Assembly: GCF_033446605.1 (NCBI RefSeq)
Contig: NZ_JAWQUO010000015.1
Location: 66,888 to 130,887, forward strand
Length of the DNA stretch: 64,000 nt
DNA from: Iodobacter sp025352645
GTDB lineage: Bacteria; Pseudomonadota; Gammaproteobacteria; Burkholderiales; Chitinibacteraceae
Reading direction: 5' to 3'
Shown: one piece after another, positions 26,184 to 34,460 of the stretch
How the letters are laid out: every line of letters begins with the position of its first letter
Numbering within the stretch: position 1 is the first letter of the stretch
Notes under the pieces: model-generated
The model's input: the letters and a program-made list of their open reading frames with translations, nothing else
What the model was told of the DNA's origin: nothing
The model's database searches: none
Position numbers and translations under genes: made by a program

Positions 26184-27425
26184 TTAAATTTTACGGAATA
26201 CCAGCGTGCCATTCGTGCCACCAAAACCAAAGGAGTTAGAGATCGCAACGCCAATCTTCATATCTCTTGCGGTGTTTGCTACATAATCCAGATCACAACC
26301 ACCCGCGATATCTTGCTCGAAGATATTGATCGTCGGAGGGGATACTTGGTTATGCAGCGCTAGAATGGAGTAAATCGCCTCTACACCACCCGCGCCGCCC
26401 AATAAATGGCCAGTCATAGATTTAGTTGAGTTTACCGCCAGCTTTTTAGCATGATCACCAAAGGCAATTTTCAGCGCATTGGTTTCATTAGAATCACCCA
26501 CTGGGGTAGACGTGCCATGTGCATTCACGTAATCAACTTCATCCGGATTCACGCCCGCATCTTTCAGGGCATTGGTCACGCCACGTGCTGGGCCTTCTGC
26601 CGTTGGCGAAGTGATATGGTAGGCGTCTGAGCTCATACCAAAACCAATCAACTCTGCGTAGATGGTTGCGCCACGTTTTTTAGCATGCTCGTACTCTTCC
26701 AGTACCAACACACCCGCACCCTCACCCATTACAAAGCCATCTCGGCCAGTATCCCAAGGACGCGATGCCGTAGCAGGGTCGTCATTGCGAGTTGATAGTG
26801 CTTTCATAGCCGCAAAACCACCCATGCCAAGGCGGGAAATCGCGCCTTCAGCACCACCCGCTACCATCACATCGGCATCGCCGTACTGGATGATACGAGC
26901 CGCATCGCCAATGCTATGCGCACCTGTGGTACACGCAGACACGATGCCGTAACTTGGGCCTTGATAGCCTTTCAAAATAGTCACATGGCCTGCAACCAGA
27001 TTAATCAGGCAACCTGGAATAAAAAACGGGCCAATTTTGCGCGGGCCGCCTTCAAGCAAGGCAGCGCTGGTCTGCTCGATAGACCAAAGGCCACCGATAC
27101 CAGAACCAATATTCACGCCAACGCGAGTTTTATCTAAATCGGCAACGTCATCAAGGCCAGCATCTTTAATAGCCTGCAAGGCGGCAGCGATACCGTAATG
27201 GATAAACACATCCATACGACGTGCGTCTTTAGCCGAGATGTACTCGGTAATATCGAAACCTTTAACTTCGCCAGCAATGGTGCAAGCTAAGTCACTAGCA
27301 TCGAAACGGGAAATTTGAGCGATGCCAGACTGACCAGCGAGCAAGTTTGCCCAACCAGTAGCCACATCATTGCCTACCGGCGAGACATGTCCCAAGCCAG
27401 TGACAACTACTCTGCGTTTAGACAC
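26184..27425 (-). CDS. fabF: 3-oxoacyl-ACP synthase II (KAS II)
   Basis: From a GTG at 27425 (GGAG eight bases upstream) the product is 413 residues starting with MSKRRVVVTGLGHVSPVGND. The Cys-His-His triad is visible in VSACTTGAHSIGDAARI, VNAHGTSTPVGD and KSMTGHLLGGAGGVE, and SNSFGFGGTNGTLVF closes the fold. FabF elongates acyl-ACP in type-II fatty acid synthesis. An in-frame ATG at 27488 lies too far upstream and has no conserved sequence. It is the last gene of the fab cluster, 108 bp after acpP. Confidence 0.97.
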   Translation of the reverse strand: MSKRRVVVTGLGHVSPVGNDVATGWANLLAGQSGIAQISRFDASDLACTIAGEVKGFDITEYISAKDARRMDVFIHYGIAAALQAIKDAGLDDVADLDKTRVGVNIGSGIGGLWSIEQTSAALLEGGPRKIGPFFIPGCLINLVAGHVTILKGYQGPSYGIVSACTTGAHSIGDAARIIQYGDADVMVAGGAEGAISRLGMGGFAAMKALSTRNDDPATASRPWDTGRDGFVMGEGAGVLVLEEYEHAKKRGATIYAELIGFGMSSDAYHITSPTAEGPARGVTNALKDAGVNPDEVDYVNAHGTSTPVGDSNETNALKIAFGDHAKKLAVNSTKSMTGHLLGGAGGVEAIYSILALHNQVSPPTINIFEQDIAGGCDLDYVANTARDMKIGVAISNSFGFGGTNGTLVFRKI

Positions 27426-27533
27426 GGGGCAGTCTCCGTAAGTTGGTTCAAGCAGGTTTGCCGAAACCAGATGGAACAAGACCCCCACAATAAACGCTTA
27501 CGCGCCCATCGCAGGGGCCTCGAGAAAAACGAA

Positions 27534-27773
27534 TTACTTGCTCAGGTTAGCATTGACGAAGTCAATGGCTTGCTGAACGGTAGTAATTTTTTCGGCTTCT
27601 TCGTCAGGAATTTCGCACTCGAATTCTTCTTCCAGTGCCATGACGAGTTCAACGGTATCGAGAGAATCGGCACCGAGGTCGTTTACAAACGATGAGTCAA
27701 TCTTAACGTCTGTTTCCGGCACGCCAAGTTGCTCGGCAACGATCTTCTTAACACGCTGTTCGATGTTTTCCAT
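27534..27773 (-). CDS. acpP: Acyl carrier protein
   Basis: The 79-residue acidic protein starts MENIEQRVKKIVAEQLGVPE and has the phosphopantetheine site GADSLDTVELVMALEEEF with the modified serine at about residue 38. It carries growing acyl chains in fatty acid synthesis. GGGA precedes the ATG at 27773; the start at 27788 would add five residues. It lies between fabG and fabF as in most proteobacteria. Confidence 0.98.
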   Translation of the reverse strand: MENIEQRVKKIVAEQLGVPETDVKIDSSFVNDLGADSLDTVELVMALEEEFECEIPDEEAEKITTVQQAIDFVNANLSK

Positions 27774-27935
27774 GAATTTATGTCCCAAGCCTTGTCTTAA
27801 TTACTAAAAAAAACGTCGGCATTCTACCAAAAAAACAGTCACAGCATACGTTTGTCGAGTAACTTCGGTGAAATGCACAACCAAAAAACCACGCTGAGCT
27901 GCAAAATAACTTCTGCCTACAGCATGGATACCACG

Positions 27936-28679
27936 CTAATTCATATACATTCCGCCGTTTACATGCAGGGTATTGCCTGTAATGTAAGCGGCTTTATCTG
28001 ACGCCAAAAAACTCACCGCATCTGCAATATCCTGCGGATTACCTAAGCGTCCTAAGGCAATTTGTTCGACCAGTTTAGCCTTTTGTTCATCAGGCAGCGA
28101 CTTTGTCATGTCCGTATCAATAAAACCAGGCGCTACAGCATTCACTGTAACCCCGCGTGAACCGATCTCACGCGCTAGTGATTTAGTAAAACCAAATAAG
28201 GCAGCTTTTGCTGCAGAGTAGTTAGCCTGACCAGGATTACCTGTAGCCCCTACCACTGAAGCGATATTAATAATGCGGCCCCAGCGCGCTTTCATCATGC
28301 CACGCATCACTGCTTTGGATAGCTTATACACCGGACGCAGATTAGTTGCCATAACGGCATCCCATTCTTCGTCCTTCATGCGCATCAGCAGATTATCACG
28401 GGTAATACCGGCATTATTAACAAGAATAGTCACAGGGCCAAATTGTTGGGTAATTGAGTCAACAATCGCTTCACAAGCACCCTCTTCGGTAACTTGTAAA
28501 CGTAAGCCACAACCGGTGTTACCTGCTTCTTTTAAATAAGCGGTAATTGCCTCTACGCCCGCATCTGTTGTTGCAGTGCCAATCACTACCGCGCCAGCAC
28601 GCGCCAAATCAAGCGCAATCGCTTGACCAATTCCGCGTGATGCACCCGTTACCAGTGCAATTTTACCTTCAAAACTCAT
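27936..28679 (-). CDS. fabG: 3-oxoacyl-ACP reductase
   Basis: The 247-residue short-chain dehydrogenase has the NADPH motif TGASRGIGQAIA, NNAGITRD, the catalytic Ser in INIASVVGATGNPGQANY and the YxxxK pair in YSAAKAALFGFTKSLAREI. The C-terminal DMTKSLPDEQKAKLVEQIAL and GNTLHVNGGMYM are typical of FabG. It reduces 3-ketoacyl-ACP. GGAG lies eight bases before the ATG. A family-A repeat separates it from fabD upstream. Confidence 0.98.
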   Translation of the reverse strand: MSFEGKIALVTGASRGIGQAIALDLARAGAVVIGTATTDAGVEAITAYLKEAGNTGCGLRLQVTEEGACEAIVDSITQQFGPVTILVNNAGITRDNLLMRMKDEEWDAVMATNLRPVYKLSKAVMRGMMKARWGRIINIASVVGATGNPGQANYSAAKAALFGFTKSLAREIGSRGVTVNAVAPGFIDTDMTKSLPDEQKAKLVEQIALGRLGNPQDIADAVSFLASDKAAYITGNTLHVNGGMYMN

Positions 28680-28713
28680 GCAAAAATCTCCATCAATAGC
28701 AAAAGCTACGAAT

Positions 28714-28783
28714 CTAGGGCGGGTGCAACCCGCCGTTTTACAAAGCTTTTATGAAATACATTGGCGGATTACACCCGCCCTAC
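28714..28783. repeat. Palindromic intergenic repeat, family A
   Basis: CTAGGGCGGGTGCAACCCGCC at the left and GGCGGATTACACCCGCCCTAC at the right are imperfect inverted arms. It fills most of the fabD-fabG gap on what should be one transcript. Confidence 0.82.
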
Positions 28784-28789
28784 AAATAT

Positions 28790-29716
28790 TTACAACATTG
28801 CTTTTAATGTTTGCAGTGCCGCAGCATCGACCAAAGCCACTTGCTGTGCATCTGTTGCAATACGTTTATTCAGGCCTGCTAATACTTTACCTGGCCCGCA
28901 CTCCGCAATCACAGTCACCCCGTCCTGCGCCATTTTGGCAATCGTTTCTACCCAACGGACGGGTTCGTAAAGCTGGCGAACCAAGGCATCTTTAATTTGT
29001 GCTGAATCGGTATATGCGGCCACATCTGCATTATGCAAGACAGGAATCACAGGCGTATTGATGACAATTGTATCTAGCTTTTGTTGCAATTTATCACTTG
29101 CAGGACGCATTAAAGCGCAATGTGACGGTACAGACACTGGTAATAACATCGCTCGCTTCGCGCCGCGCGCCTTACAAGCATCACAAGCACGCTCTACGGC
29201 CGCCTTACTACCCGCAATCACCACCTGTCCTGGCGAGTTAAAATTAACCGCCGCAACCACCTCACCTTGAGCGGCTTCTACGCAGGCTGCGATGATTTCA
29301 TCATCCGCCAAGCCCAAAATAGCCGCCATCGCTCCCGTACCAACCGGTACGGCTTCTTGCATCGCCTCGGCACGCAAACGCACTAACTGCAAGGCATCCC
29401 CAAAAGACAACGCTTCGGCAGCCACCAAAGCGCTGTACTCACCCAAGCTATGCCCAGCCAAAACGGTAGGCTGTGCGCCACCTTGCGCTTGCCAAGCACG
29501 CCACACCGCCACACCCGCAGTTAACATCAATGGCTGAGTGTTGACGGTTGCATTCAAGAGCTCAATAGGGCCCTCAGCAGCCATTTGCCATAAGTCTTGC
29601 CCTAAAATAGCCGAGGCTTCGTCAAAAGTGGCTTTCACTACCGCCAAATCTGCCCAGCCATTCATCATGCCTACCGATTGCGAGCCTTGGCCCGGAAATA
29701 CAAATGCTAATGCCAT
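28790..29716 (-). CDS. fabD: Malonyl-CoA:ACP transacylase
   Basis: The 308-residue protein begins MALAFVFPGQGSQSVGM, with the nucleophile elbow GHSLGEYSALVAA (Ser near residue 92), the malonyl-binding arginine in LQLVRLRAEAM and the catalytic histidine in SVPSHCALM. It loads malonate on ACP. AGGAG lies six bases before the ATG. It follows fabH by 120 bp. Confidence 0.97.
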   Translation of the reverse strand: MALAFVFPGQGSQSVGMMNGWADLAVVKATFDEASAILGQDLWQMAAEGPIELLNATVNTQPLMLTAGVAVWRAWQAQGGAQPTVLAGHSLGEYSALVAAEALSFGDALQLVRLRAEAMQEAVPVGTGAMAAILGLADDEIIAACVEAAQGEVVAAVNFNSPGQVVIAGSKAAVERACDACKARGAKRAMLLPVSVPSHCALMRPASDKLQQKLDTIVINTPVIPVLHNADVAAYTDSAQIKDALVRQLYEPVRWVETIAKMAQDGVTVIAECGPGKVLAGLNKRIATDAQQVALVDAAALQTLKAML

Positions 29717-29836
29717 TTTTTACTCCTGCATGCCATGCTAAGGGGGTCTTTATAGTCCCTTTCCGGCGCTGTAAAATTCAAACAGTTATTTTAATGCCAG
29801 ATAGACAAACGGCGCATTACTGCGCCGTTATGCTGA

Positions 29837-30793
29837 TTAAAACTGGGCAATAACAGCACCCCAGGCAAAACCACCACCAATTCCTTCCATTAGCACTTTC
29901 TGCCCAGCTTTAATCCGTCCATCACGCACCGCAACATCCAAAGCCAAAGGGATCGAGGCGGCAGAGGTATTGCCATGCTCCGCCACCGTAACCACTACTT
30001 TATCCATACTTAAGCCAAGATGCTTTGCGGTGGATTCAATAATACGAATATTCGCCTGATGCGGCACTAGCCAATCAATTTCAGATTGCGCCAAGCCTGC
30101 CGCTTCTAGCGTTTGCACCGCCACATCAGCCAACGCCCTTACCGCAAACTTAAAGACCGCATTGCCTTCCATATATAGCCATGGGCTACCCGTCAAGCTG
30201 CCGTATTTTACTTTGGCATCCGCTTTTAAAATATGACGATAACGACCATCTGCGCGCAATTCTGTGGCCAGAATCCCAGTTTCCTCGGAAGGCTTCAGCA
30301 CCACGGCCCCCGCGCCATCACCAAACAAGATGCACGTACCACGGTCATCCCAATTAATCAGGTGTGACAGCGTTTCTGCGCCAACCACCACAGCGCATTT
30401 AGCCGCACCGGTTTTAACAAATTTTTCAGCCGTACTTAAGGCATAGATAAAGCCTGCGCAAACAGCCTGCACATCAAACGCCGGAAAACCATGCACGCCC
30501 AGCTTATCTTGCAAGATACATGCTGTTGAAGGGAAAATTTGATCGCCGGTGGTGGTTGCCACAATCAGTAAATCAATTTCTTCTTTAGCCACACCAGCGG
30601 CTGCAAGAGCAGCCTCAACGGCTTTTAAGGCCAAATCAGACGTCATTTCACCTTCAGCGGCAATATGGCGTTCACGAATACCGGTGCGTGAAACAATCCA
30701 TTCATCGTTTGTTTCAACGCGCTCGGCCAGCTCTTGATTAGTAAGAATACGAGCCGGTAAGTAAGAACCTGTGCCAACAATGCGAGCGTACAT
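29837..30793 (-). CDS. fabH: 3-oxoacyl-ACP synthase III (KAS III)
   Basis: From the ATG at 30793 the product is 318 residues starting MYARIVGTGSYLPARILTNQ. The catalytic triad is visible as Cys in FDVQAVCAGFIYAL, His in WLVPHQANIRIIE and Asn in AEHGNTSAASIPLAL. FabH starts fatty acid synthesis from acetyl-CoA and malonyl-ACP. GGGG lies just upstream; the longer start at 30841 would run into plsX. It follows plsX by 10 bp, so the pair is co-transcribed. Confidence 0.97.
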   Translation of the reverse strand: MYARIVGTGSYLPARILTNQELAERVETNDEWIVSRTGIRERHIAAEGEMTSDLALKAVEAALAAAGVAKEEIDLLIVATTTGDQIFPSTACILQDKLGVHGFPAFDVQAVCAGFIYALSTAEKFVKTGAAKCAVVVGAETLSHLINWDDRGTCILFGDGAGAVVLKPSEETGILATELRADGRYRHILKADAKVKYGSLTGSPWLYMEGNAVFKFAVRALADVAVQTLEAAGLAQSEIDWLVPHQANIRIIESTAKHLGLSMDKVVVTVAEHGNTSAASIPLALDVAVRDGRIKAGQKVLMEGIGGGFAWGAVIAQF

Positions 30794-30803
30794 ACATAAC
30801 CCC

Positions 30804-31841
30804 TTATTCGATGACAGTCTCTTTAGCTGCCAATTCTGCAAGCTGATCTTGAACCTGTTCGGTAATGCGTTGAATCACGCCTGAGCGCGCCTCATCCATC
30901 GCTTGTCTCAGGGCCCAATAAAAAGCCACTTTGTCTGCGCTACCATGGCTCTTCACCACGATGCCTTTTAAGCCTAATAAAGAGGCACCGTTATAGCGGC
31001 GTGGATCCACTCTAGCCTTAAAACGAGCCAATACCGGCCACGCCAAGAGCGCAATAATGCGCGTCCACCAGCTGCGGGTAAATTCTTGTTTTAAAAATTC
31101 GGCAAGCATCTTAGCTAGACCTTCCGAAGCTTTCAGTGCCACATTGCCAGTAAAGCCATCACAAGTCACCACATCCACCGAGCCGCGATAGATATCGTTA
31201 CCTTCTACATTGCCCTGGAAATTAAGCCGAGATGCTTTCAGTAGCTCGGATGCTTCTTTAACCGTCTCATTGCCTTTTTGGTCTTCTGAACCAATATTAA
31301 GCAAGCCAACCGTTGGGTTTTCGATTTGACGAGTTGCCGCCACCAAGCACGAGCCCATAATCGCAAACTGCAAAATATTGTGTGGCGTACACACCGCATT
31401 CGCACCCAGATCTAGCACGCAGGTCTCATTGCGACTAGATGGCATCATTTTGGCAATGGCTGGGCGATCAATACCTGGAATGGTTTTAAGCACAAAGCGT
31501 GCAGTGGCCATCAGCGCGCCAGTATTACCGGCCGAAACGCAAGCACTGGCATCACCAGACTTCACCAAATTAATGGCGACGCGCATCGAAGAATCTTTTT
31601 TATTCTTCATTGCCGACTGAGGCGATTCATCCATCGTGACCACTTCGCTGGCGGCATGTACACGCAAGCGGGGGCCTACCGTGGCATGGCAAGCTTTTAA
31701 TTCAACGGCAAGAGCGTCAGGCAGGCCAACGAGCACAACACTCACATGGGGAAATTCTTTTAGGAAGCGAAGCACTGCAGGCACAGTAACGTGCGTGCCA
31801 TGATCGCCGCCCATTGCATCAACGGCAACGGTGATATCCAT
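30804..31841 (-). CDS. plsX: Phosphate acyltransferase PlsX
   Basis: The 345-residue protein starts MDITVAVDAMGGDHGTHVTV and has family stretches SAGNTGALMATARFVL, IPGIDRPAIAKMMPS, LNIGSEDQKGNE and GFTGNVALKASEGLAKML. PlsX makes acyl-phosphate from acyl-ACP for phospholipid synthesis at the membrane surface. It lies between rpmF and fabH, the usual bacterial order. AGGA occurs about 14 bases upstream, a loose fit. Confidence 0.97.
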   Translation of the reverse strand: MDITVAVDAMGGDHGTHVTVPAVLRFLKEFPHVSVVLVGLPDALAVELKACHATVGPRLRVHAASEVVTMDESPQSAMKNKKDSSMRVAINLVKSGDASACVSAGNTGALMATARFVLKTIPGIDRPAIAKMMPSSRNETCVLDLGANAVCTPHNILQFAIMGSCLVAATRQIENPTVGLLNIGSEDQKGNETVKEASELLKASRLNFQGNVEGNDIYRGSVDVVTCDGFTGNVALKASEGLAKMLAEFLKQEFTRSWWTRIIALLAWPVLARFKARVDPRRYNGASLLGLKGIVVKSHGSADKVAFYWALRQAMDEARSGVIQRITEQVQDQLAELAAKETVIE

Positions 31842-31961
31842 CGGGGGCTACAAGTCCTGTAAGGAGCAGGAGAGCAATATCCAAGCAAAATATCCAAGCT
31901 CAGAAGCACGCTTCAATCACAACTCCAATGAGGCACAGACTGGGGAATCCAGAACGGCGAA

Positions 31962-31988
31962 CGGCGCAAGGGTTGCCCGCTTGCGCCG
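31962..31988. repeat. Inverted repeat in the rpmF-plsX gap
   Basis: CGGCGCAAG and CTTGCGCCG form a perfect 9-bp stem. A second AT-rich stem, TTATAACC/GGTTATAA, lies at 31993-32012. Neither has a strong T tail on the minus strand, so partial attenuation or RNA processing after rpmF is possible. Confidence 0.6.
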
Positions 31989-32018
31989 CATATTATAACC
32001 AAAAGGTTATAAAGGGAA

Positions 32019-32198
32019 TTACTCGCCCTTAGCTTTAATAACGCGGCGACCGCGGTAAAAGCCATTTGGGGAGATGTGGTGACGCAAATGTGCTTCACCA
32101 GTCGTTGCTTCAACTGCCAGCGCTGGAGCGGTCAGGAAGTCGTGTGCACGACGCATGCCACGCTTGGACGGGGACTTTTTATTCTGTTGAACAGCCAT
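32019..32198 (-). CDS. rpmF: 50S ribosomal protein L32
   Basis: The minus strand from the ATG at 32198 encodes 59 residues: it begins MAVQQNKKSPSKRGMRRAHD and ends with GRRVIKAKGE. It is a large-subunit protein. AAGGAG lies eight bases before the ATG. The zinc-type cysteines found in some L32 proteins are absent. The gene is followed by plsX as in many bacteria, and preceded by yceD across a MITE-like repeat. Confidence 0.98.
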   Translation of the reverse strand: MAVQQNKKSPSKRGMRRAHDFLTAPALAVEATTGEAHLRHHISPNGFYRGRRVIKAKGE

Positions 32199-32231
32199 GA
32201 TGTAGCTCCTTGAAAACCAGTTTTAAATTAG

Positions 32232-32374
32232 AGGACACCTCTAAAAATCATATTTCCATCGCGATACTGCGTTGCTCACAAAAAACATCGCCTTACATAT
32301 AAGTAATATGCTGCATCGATATTGTTTGTTCGCGCCTTGCCTTGCTTAGAAACTACAATTTTTAGAAGCGTCCT
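32232..32374. repeat. MITE-like element between yceD and rpmF
   Basis: The ends AGGACACCTCTAAAAAT (32232-32248) and ATTTTTAGAAGCGTCCT (32358-32374) are 17-bp inverted repeats with two mismatches. The interior also has mirrored words around TTACATATAAGTAATATG. No coding capacity is seen. It lies inside a normally compact operon. Confidence 0.72.
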
Positions 32375-32381
32375 ACAGTTG

Positions 32382-32870
32382 TTATTCCGCTTCCCTGGTT
32401 TTCAACTGAGCCAGGACAGCAAACGGATTCGGTTTTGAATCTTTTAAAACAATACGATCTGCACCGCAGTCTTCGTGCCTAGACGCGAAAGGCAGGGCAA
32501 GCAGAATTTCATCTTCTATCAACGCAATAACGTCAAGCTCGGGATCGATAACGATACCTTCGAGATCTTCATCCGCGTTTTCCGCATCATTAAGATGGGC
32601 CTCGTCTGGAAACTGTACGAGAGTGCTACCCACATTAACAAAAAAGGGCATGGGTTTTAAGCAGCGTTGGCAAACGAGTTGAACCTCGCCCTCCACATCA
32701 ACAAATAACCACGGCCGCTCTAACTTATCAATGCCACTAGACAACTTCCACACCATGCTGCCCGCCGTACTAGCAAGCAAATCGTGCAAGCGGCCTAATT
32801 CAGACAGCGGGATCGTACCTTCAATCTTTTCGCCCTCAAGAGCGAATTGACCGCTGTGAATAACAATCAT
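32382..32870 (-). CDS. yceD: DUF177 / YceD family protein (23S rRNA accumulation factor)
   Basis: From the ATG at 32870 the product is 162 residues. It has VQLVCQRCLKPMPFFV, a C-terminal HEDCGADRI and the typical ending KPNPFAVLAQLK, which define the YceD/DUF177 family, linked to 23S rRNA accumulation in E. coli and chloroplasts. Its place just upstream of rpmF fits. Neither this start nor the in-frame ATG at 32903 has a clear ribosome site; the hydrophobic stretch FLYSFWFLMIV would be an odd N-terminus, so the shorter form is preferred. Confidence 0.9.
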   Translation of the reverse strand: MIVIHSGQFALEGEKIEGTIPLSELGRLHDLLASTAGSMVWKLSSGIDKLERPWLFVDVEGEVQLVCQRCLKPMPFFVNVGSTLVQFPDEAHLNDAENADEDLEGIVIDPELDVIALIEDEILLALPFASRHEDCGADRIVLKDSKPNPFAVLAQLKTREAE

Positions 32871-32960
32871 AAGGAACCAGAACGAATACAAGAAACCGCG
32901 CATGATACAATCTTGAGTACTACCCTGTCAAAGTCATTTACGTAAGAGTCTAACAAATCC

Positions 32961-33545
32961 ATGCACTTACCTCGATTAGTCCTCGCTTCAACCTCACCTT
33001 ACCGCAAAGAATTGCTTGAGCGCCTTGGCATTTCTTTTGAAACAGCGGCACCAGATTTAGATGAAAGCCGCAAAGAAGGTGAAACCGCAGGGGAAACCAG
33101 TCTGCGCCTTGCTATTGCTAAAGCAAAAGTGCTGGCAGATCTTTATCCAAACAGCCTGATTATCGGCTCAGATCAAGTCGCGCTTTTAGGGGATGAACAG
33201 TTGGGCAAACCAGGCACGCATGATCGTGCCGTTCATCAGTTGCAAAAAATGCGCGGCCATACGCTAGCGTTTCACACCGCACTTTGCTTGTACAACACCG
33301 CTACCGGCACGGAGCAACACGCCGTTGATATTACCCGTGTAACGATGCGCGATTATTCCGATGCAGAAATAGAGACTTATTTACAGCGCGAAAAACCCTA
33401 CAACTGCGCAGGCAGCGCCAAAACGGAAGGCCTTGGCATTGTGATGATTGCCGCCATTGCCGGCACCGATCCAGCCGCCATCATCGGCCTGCCATTGATT
33501 GAACTGATTACCATGCTAAAAAATGAAGGATTTCCACTGCTATGA
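32961..33545 (+). CDS. yceF: Maf-family nucleoside triphosphate pyrophosphatase (YceF type)
   Basis: The 194-residue protein starts HLPRLVLASTSPYRKELLERLG and has DLDESRKEGE, the catalytic SDQVALLGDEQLGKPG stretch and YNCAGSAKTEGLG. Members hydrolyse modified NTPs; the YceF branch prefers 7-methyl-GTP. It is divergent from yceD, a neighbourhood seen in many proteobacteria. Its TGA overlaps the ATG of the next gene (ATGA). The ribosome site is weak. Confidence 0.93.
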   Translation: MHLPRLVLASTSPYRKELLERLGISFETAAPDLDESRKEGETAGETSLRLAIAKAKVLADLYPNSLIIGSDQVALLGDEQLGKPGTHDRAVHQLQKMRGHTLAFHTALCLYNTATGTEQHAVDITRVTMRDYSDAEIETYLQREKPYNCAGSAKTEGLGIVMIAAIAGTDPAAIIGLPLIELITMLKNEGFPLL

Positions 33546-34252
33546 GCGGCATTCTGTATTTAATTCCTGTCCCACTAGGCACCGACACCCTAGCCAGCGT
33601 TATTCCCGCCGATGTGCTGGCCACAGCGCAGCGCTTAACGCACTTTATTGTGGAAGCACCCAAAACCGCGCGGGCCTTCTTAAAAGAATTTGGCACGCCG
33701 CATGAGCTGCGCAGCTTATGGATGGAAGAGCTCAACGAGCACACTAAGGAAGACGCACTTAGCGCCCTACTTAAACCTCTCTTAGATGGCCATGATGTTG
33801 GCTTGATGAGCGAAGCGGGCTGTCCTGGCGTGGCCGACCCAGGCGCAAACCTGATTCGATTAGCGCACCGTAAAGGCATTAAAGTTGCGCCGCTGGTTGG
33901 CCCATCGTCGATCTTGCTGGCACTGATGGGCGCGGGTGCTAATGGGCAAAAGTTTCGCTTTAATGGTTATATCCCAGCGCAAGACCCAGCACGCCTTGAA
34001 GCGATTCGCTCGCTAGAAAACGATTCCTATCGTAATAAACAAGCCGAGCTGATGATTGAAACGCCTTACCGGAACGGCGCTTTATTTGATGCACTGCTAC
34101 TAGGATTAAAAGGCAGCACCCAGCTCACCGTAGCGTGCGACCTAACCACGGCCAATGAGTTTATTGTGAGTAAAACAGCAGCAGATTGGAAAAGCGGGCC
34201 TAAGCCGGATCTACACAAACGCCCAACTGTGTTTGTAATTTACGCGGCTTAA
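33542..34252 (+). CDS. SAM-dependent methyltransferase, tetrapyrrole-methylase (RsmI-like) family
   Basis: The 236-residue protein has the tetrapyrrole-methylase fold: LYLIPVPLGTD at the N-terminus, FIVEAPKTARAFL, GLMSEAGCPGVADPGANLIRL and PLVGPSSILLALMGAG. It is a paralogue of RsmI (encoded at 60064) with the same SEAG.P.VADPG loop. Its real substrate is not established; a ribosomal or small-molecule target is possible. It overlaps maf by four bases, so the two are translationally coupled. Confidence 0.88.
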   Translation: MSGILYLIPVPLGTDTLASVIPADVLATAQRLTHFIVEAPKTARAFLKEFGTPHELRSLWMEELNEHTKEDALSALLKPLLDGHDVGLMSEAGCPGVADPGANLIRLAHRKGIKVAPLVGPSSILLALMGAGANGQKFRFNGYIPAQDPARLEAIRSLENDSYRNKQAELMIETPYRNGALFDALLLGLKGSTQLTVACDLTTANEFIVSKTAADWKSGPKPDLHKRPTVFVIYAA

Positions 34253-34274
34253 TTAGCGGAAAACTCCAAGTTTC

Positions 34275-34355
34275 GTAGGGTGGGCAAAACGCATTATTTT
34301 GCCCACGCAGATAATGCACTGACTGCCGCGTGGGCACAAAAGCGTGCCCACCCTA
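34275..34355. repeat. Palindromic intergenic repeat, family B
   Basis: GTAGGGTGGGCAAAACGCATTATTTTGCCCACGC is followed by GCGTGGGCACAAAAGCGTGC and CCACCCTAA. Two stem-loops of GTGGGC/GCCCAC type lie side by side, as at 7711. Confidence 0.8.
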
Positions 34356-34360
34356 AAAAC

Positions 34361-34460
34361 TGTAGACACAGAGACAAATGAGAACACAGAAAAAATCAAA
34401 GATAGAGCTTTAGTTTTTCTCTGTGTTCTGTTTTTAATCTCCCCGTTCTCTGTGTCTACA
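34361..34460. repeat. About 100-bp hairpin repeat, family E
   Basis: TGTAGACACAGAGACAAATG at the left and CTCTGTGTCTACA at the right are inverted arms, with AGAACACAGAAAAA pairing with TTTTTCTCTGTGTTCT inside. The last bases supply the TAG stop (34458-34456) of the nuclease gene on the minus strand. Confidence 0.85.
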
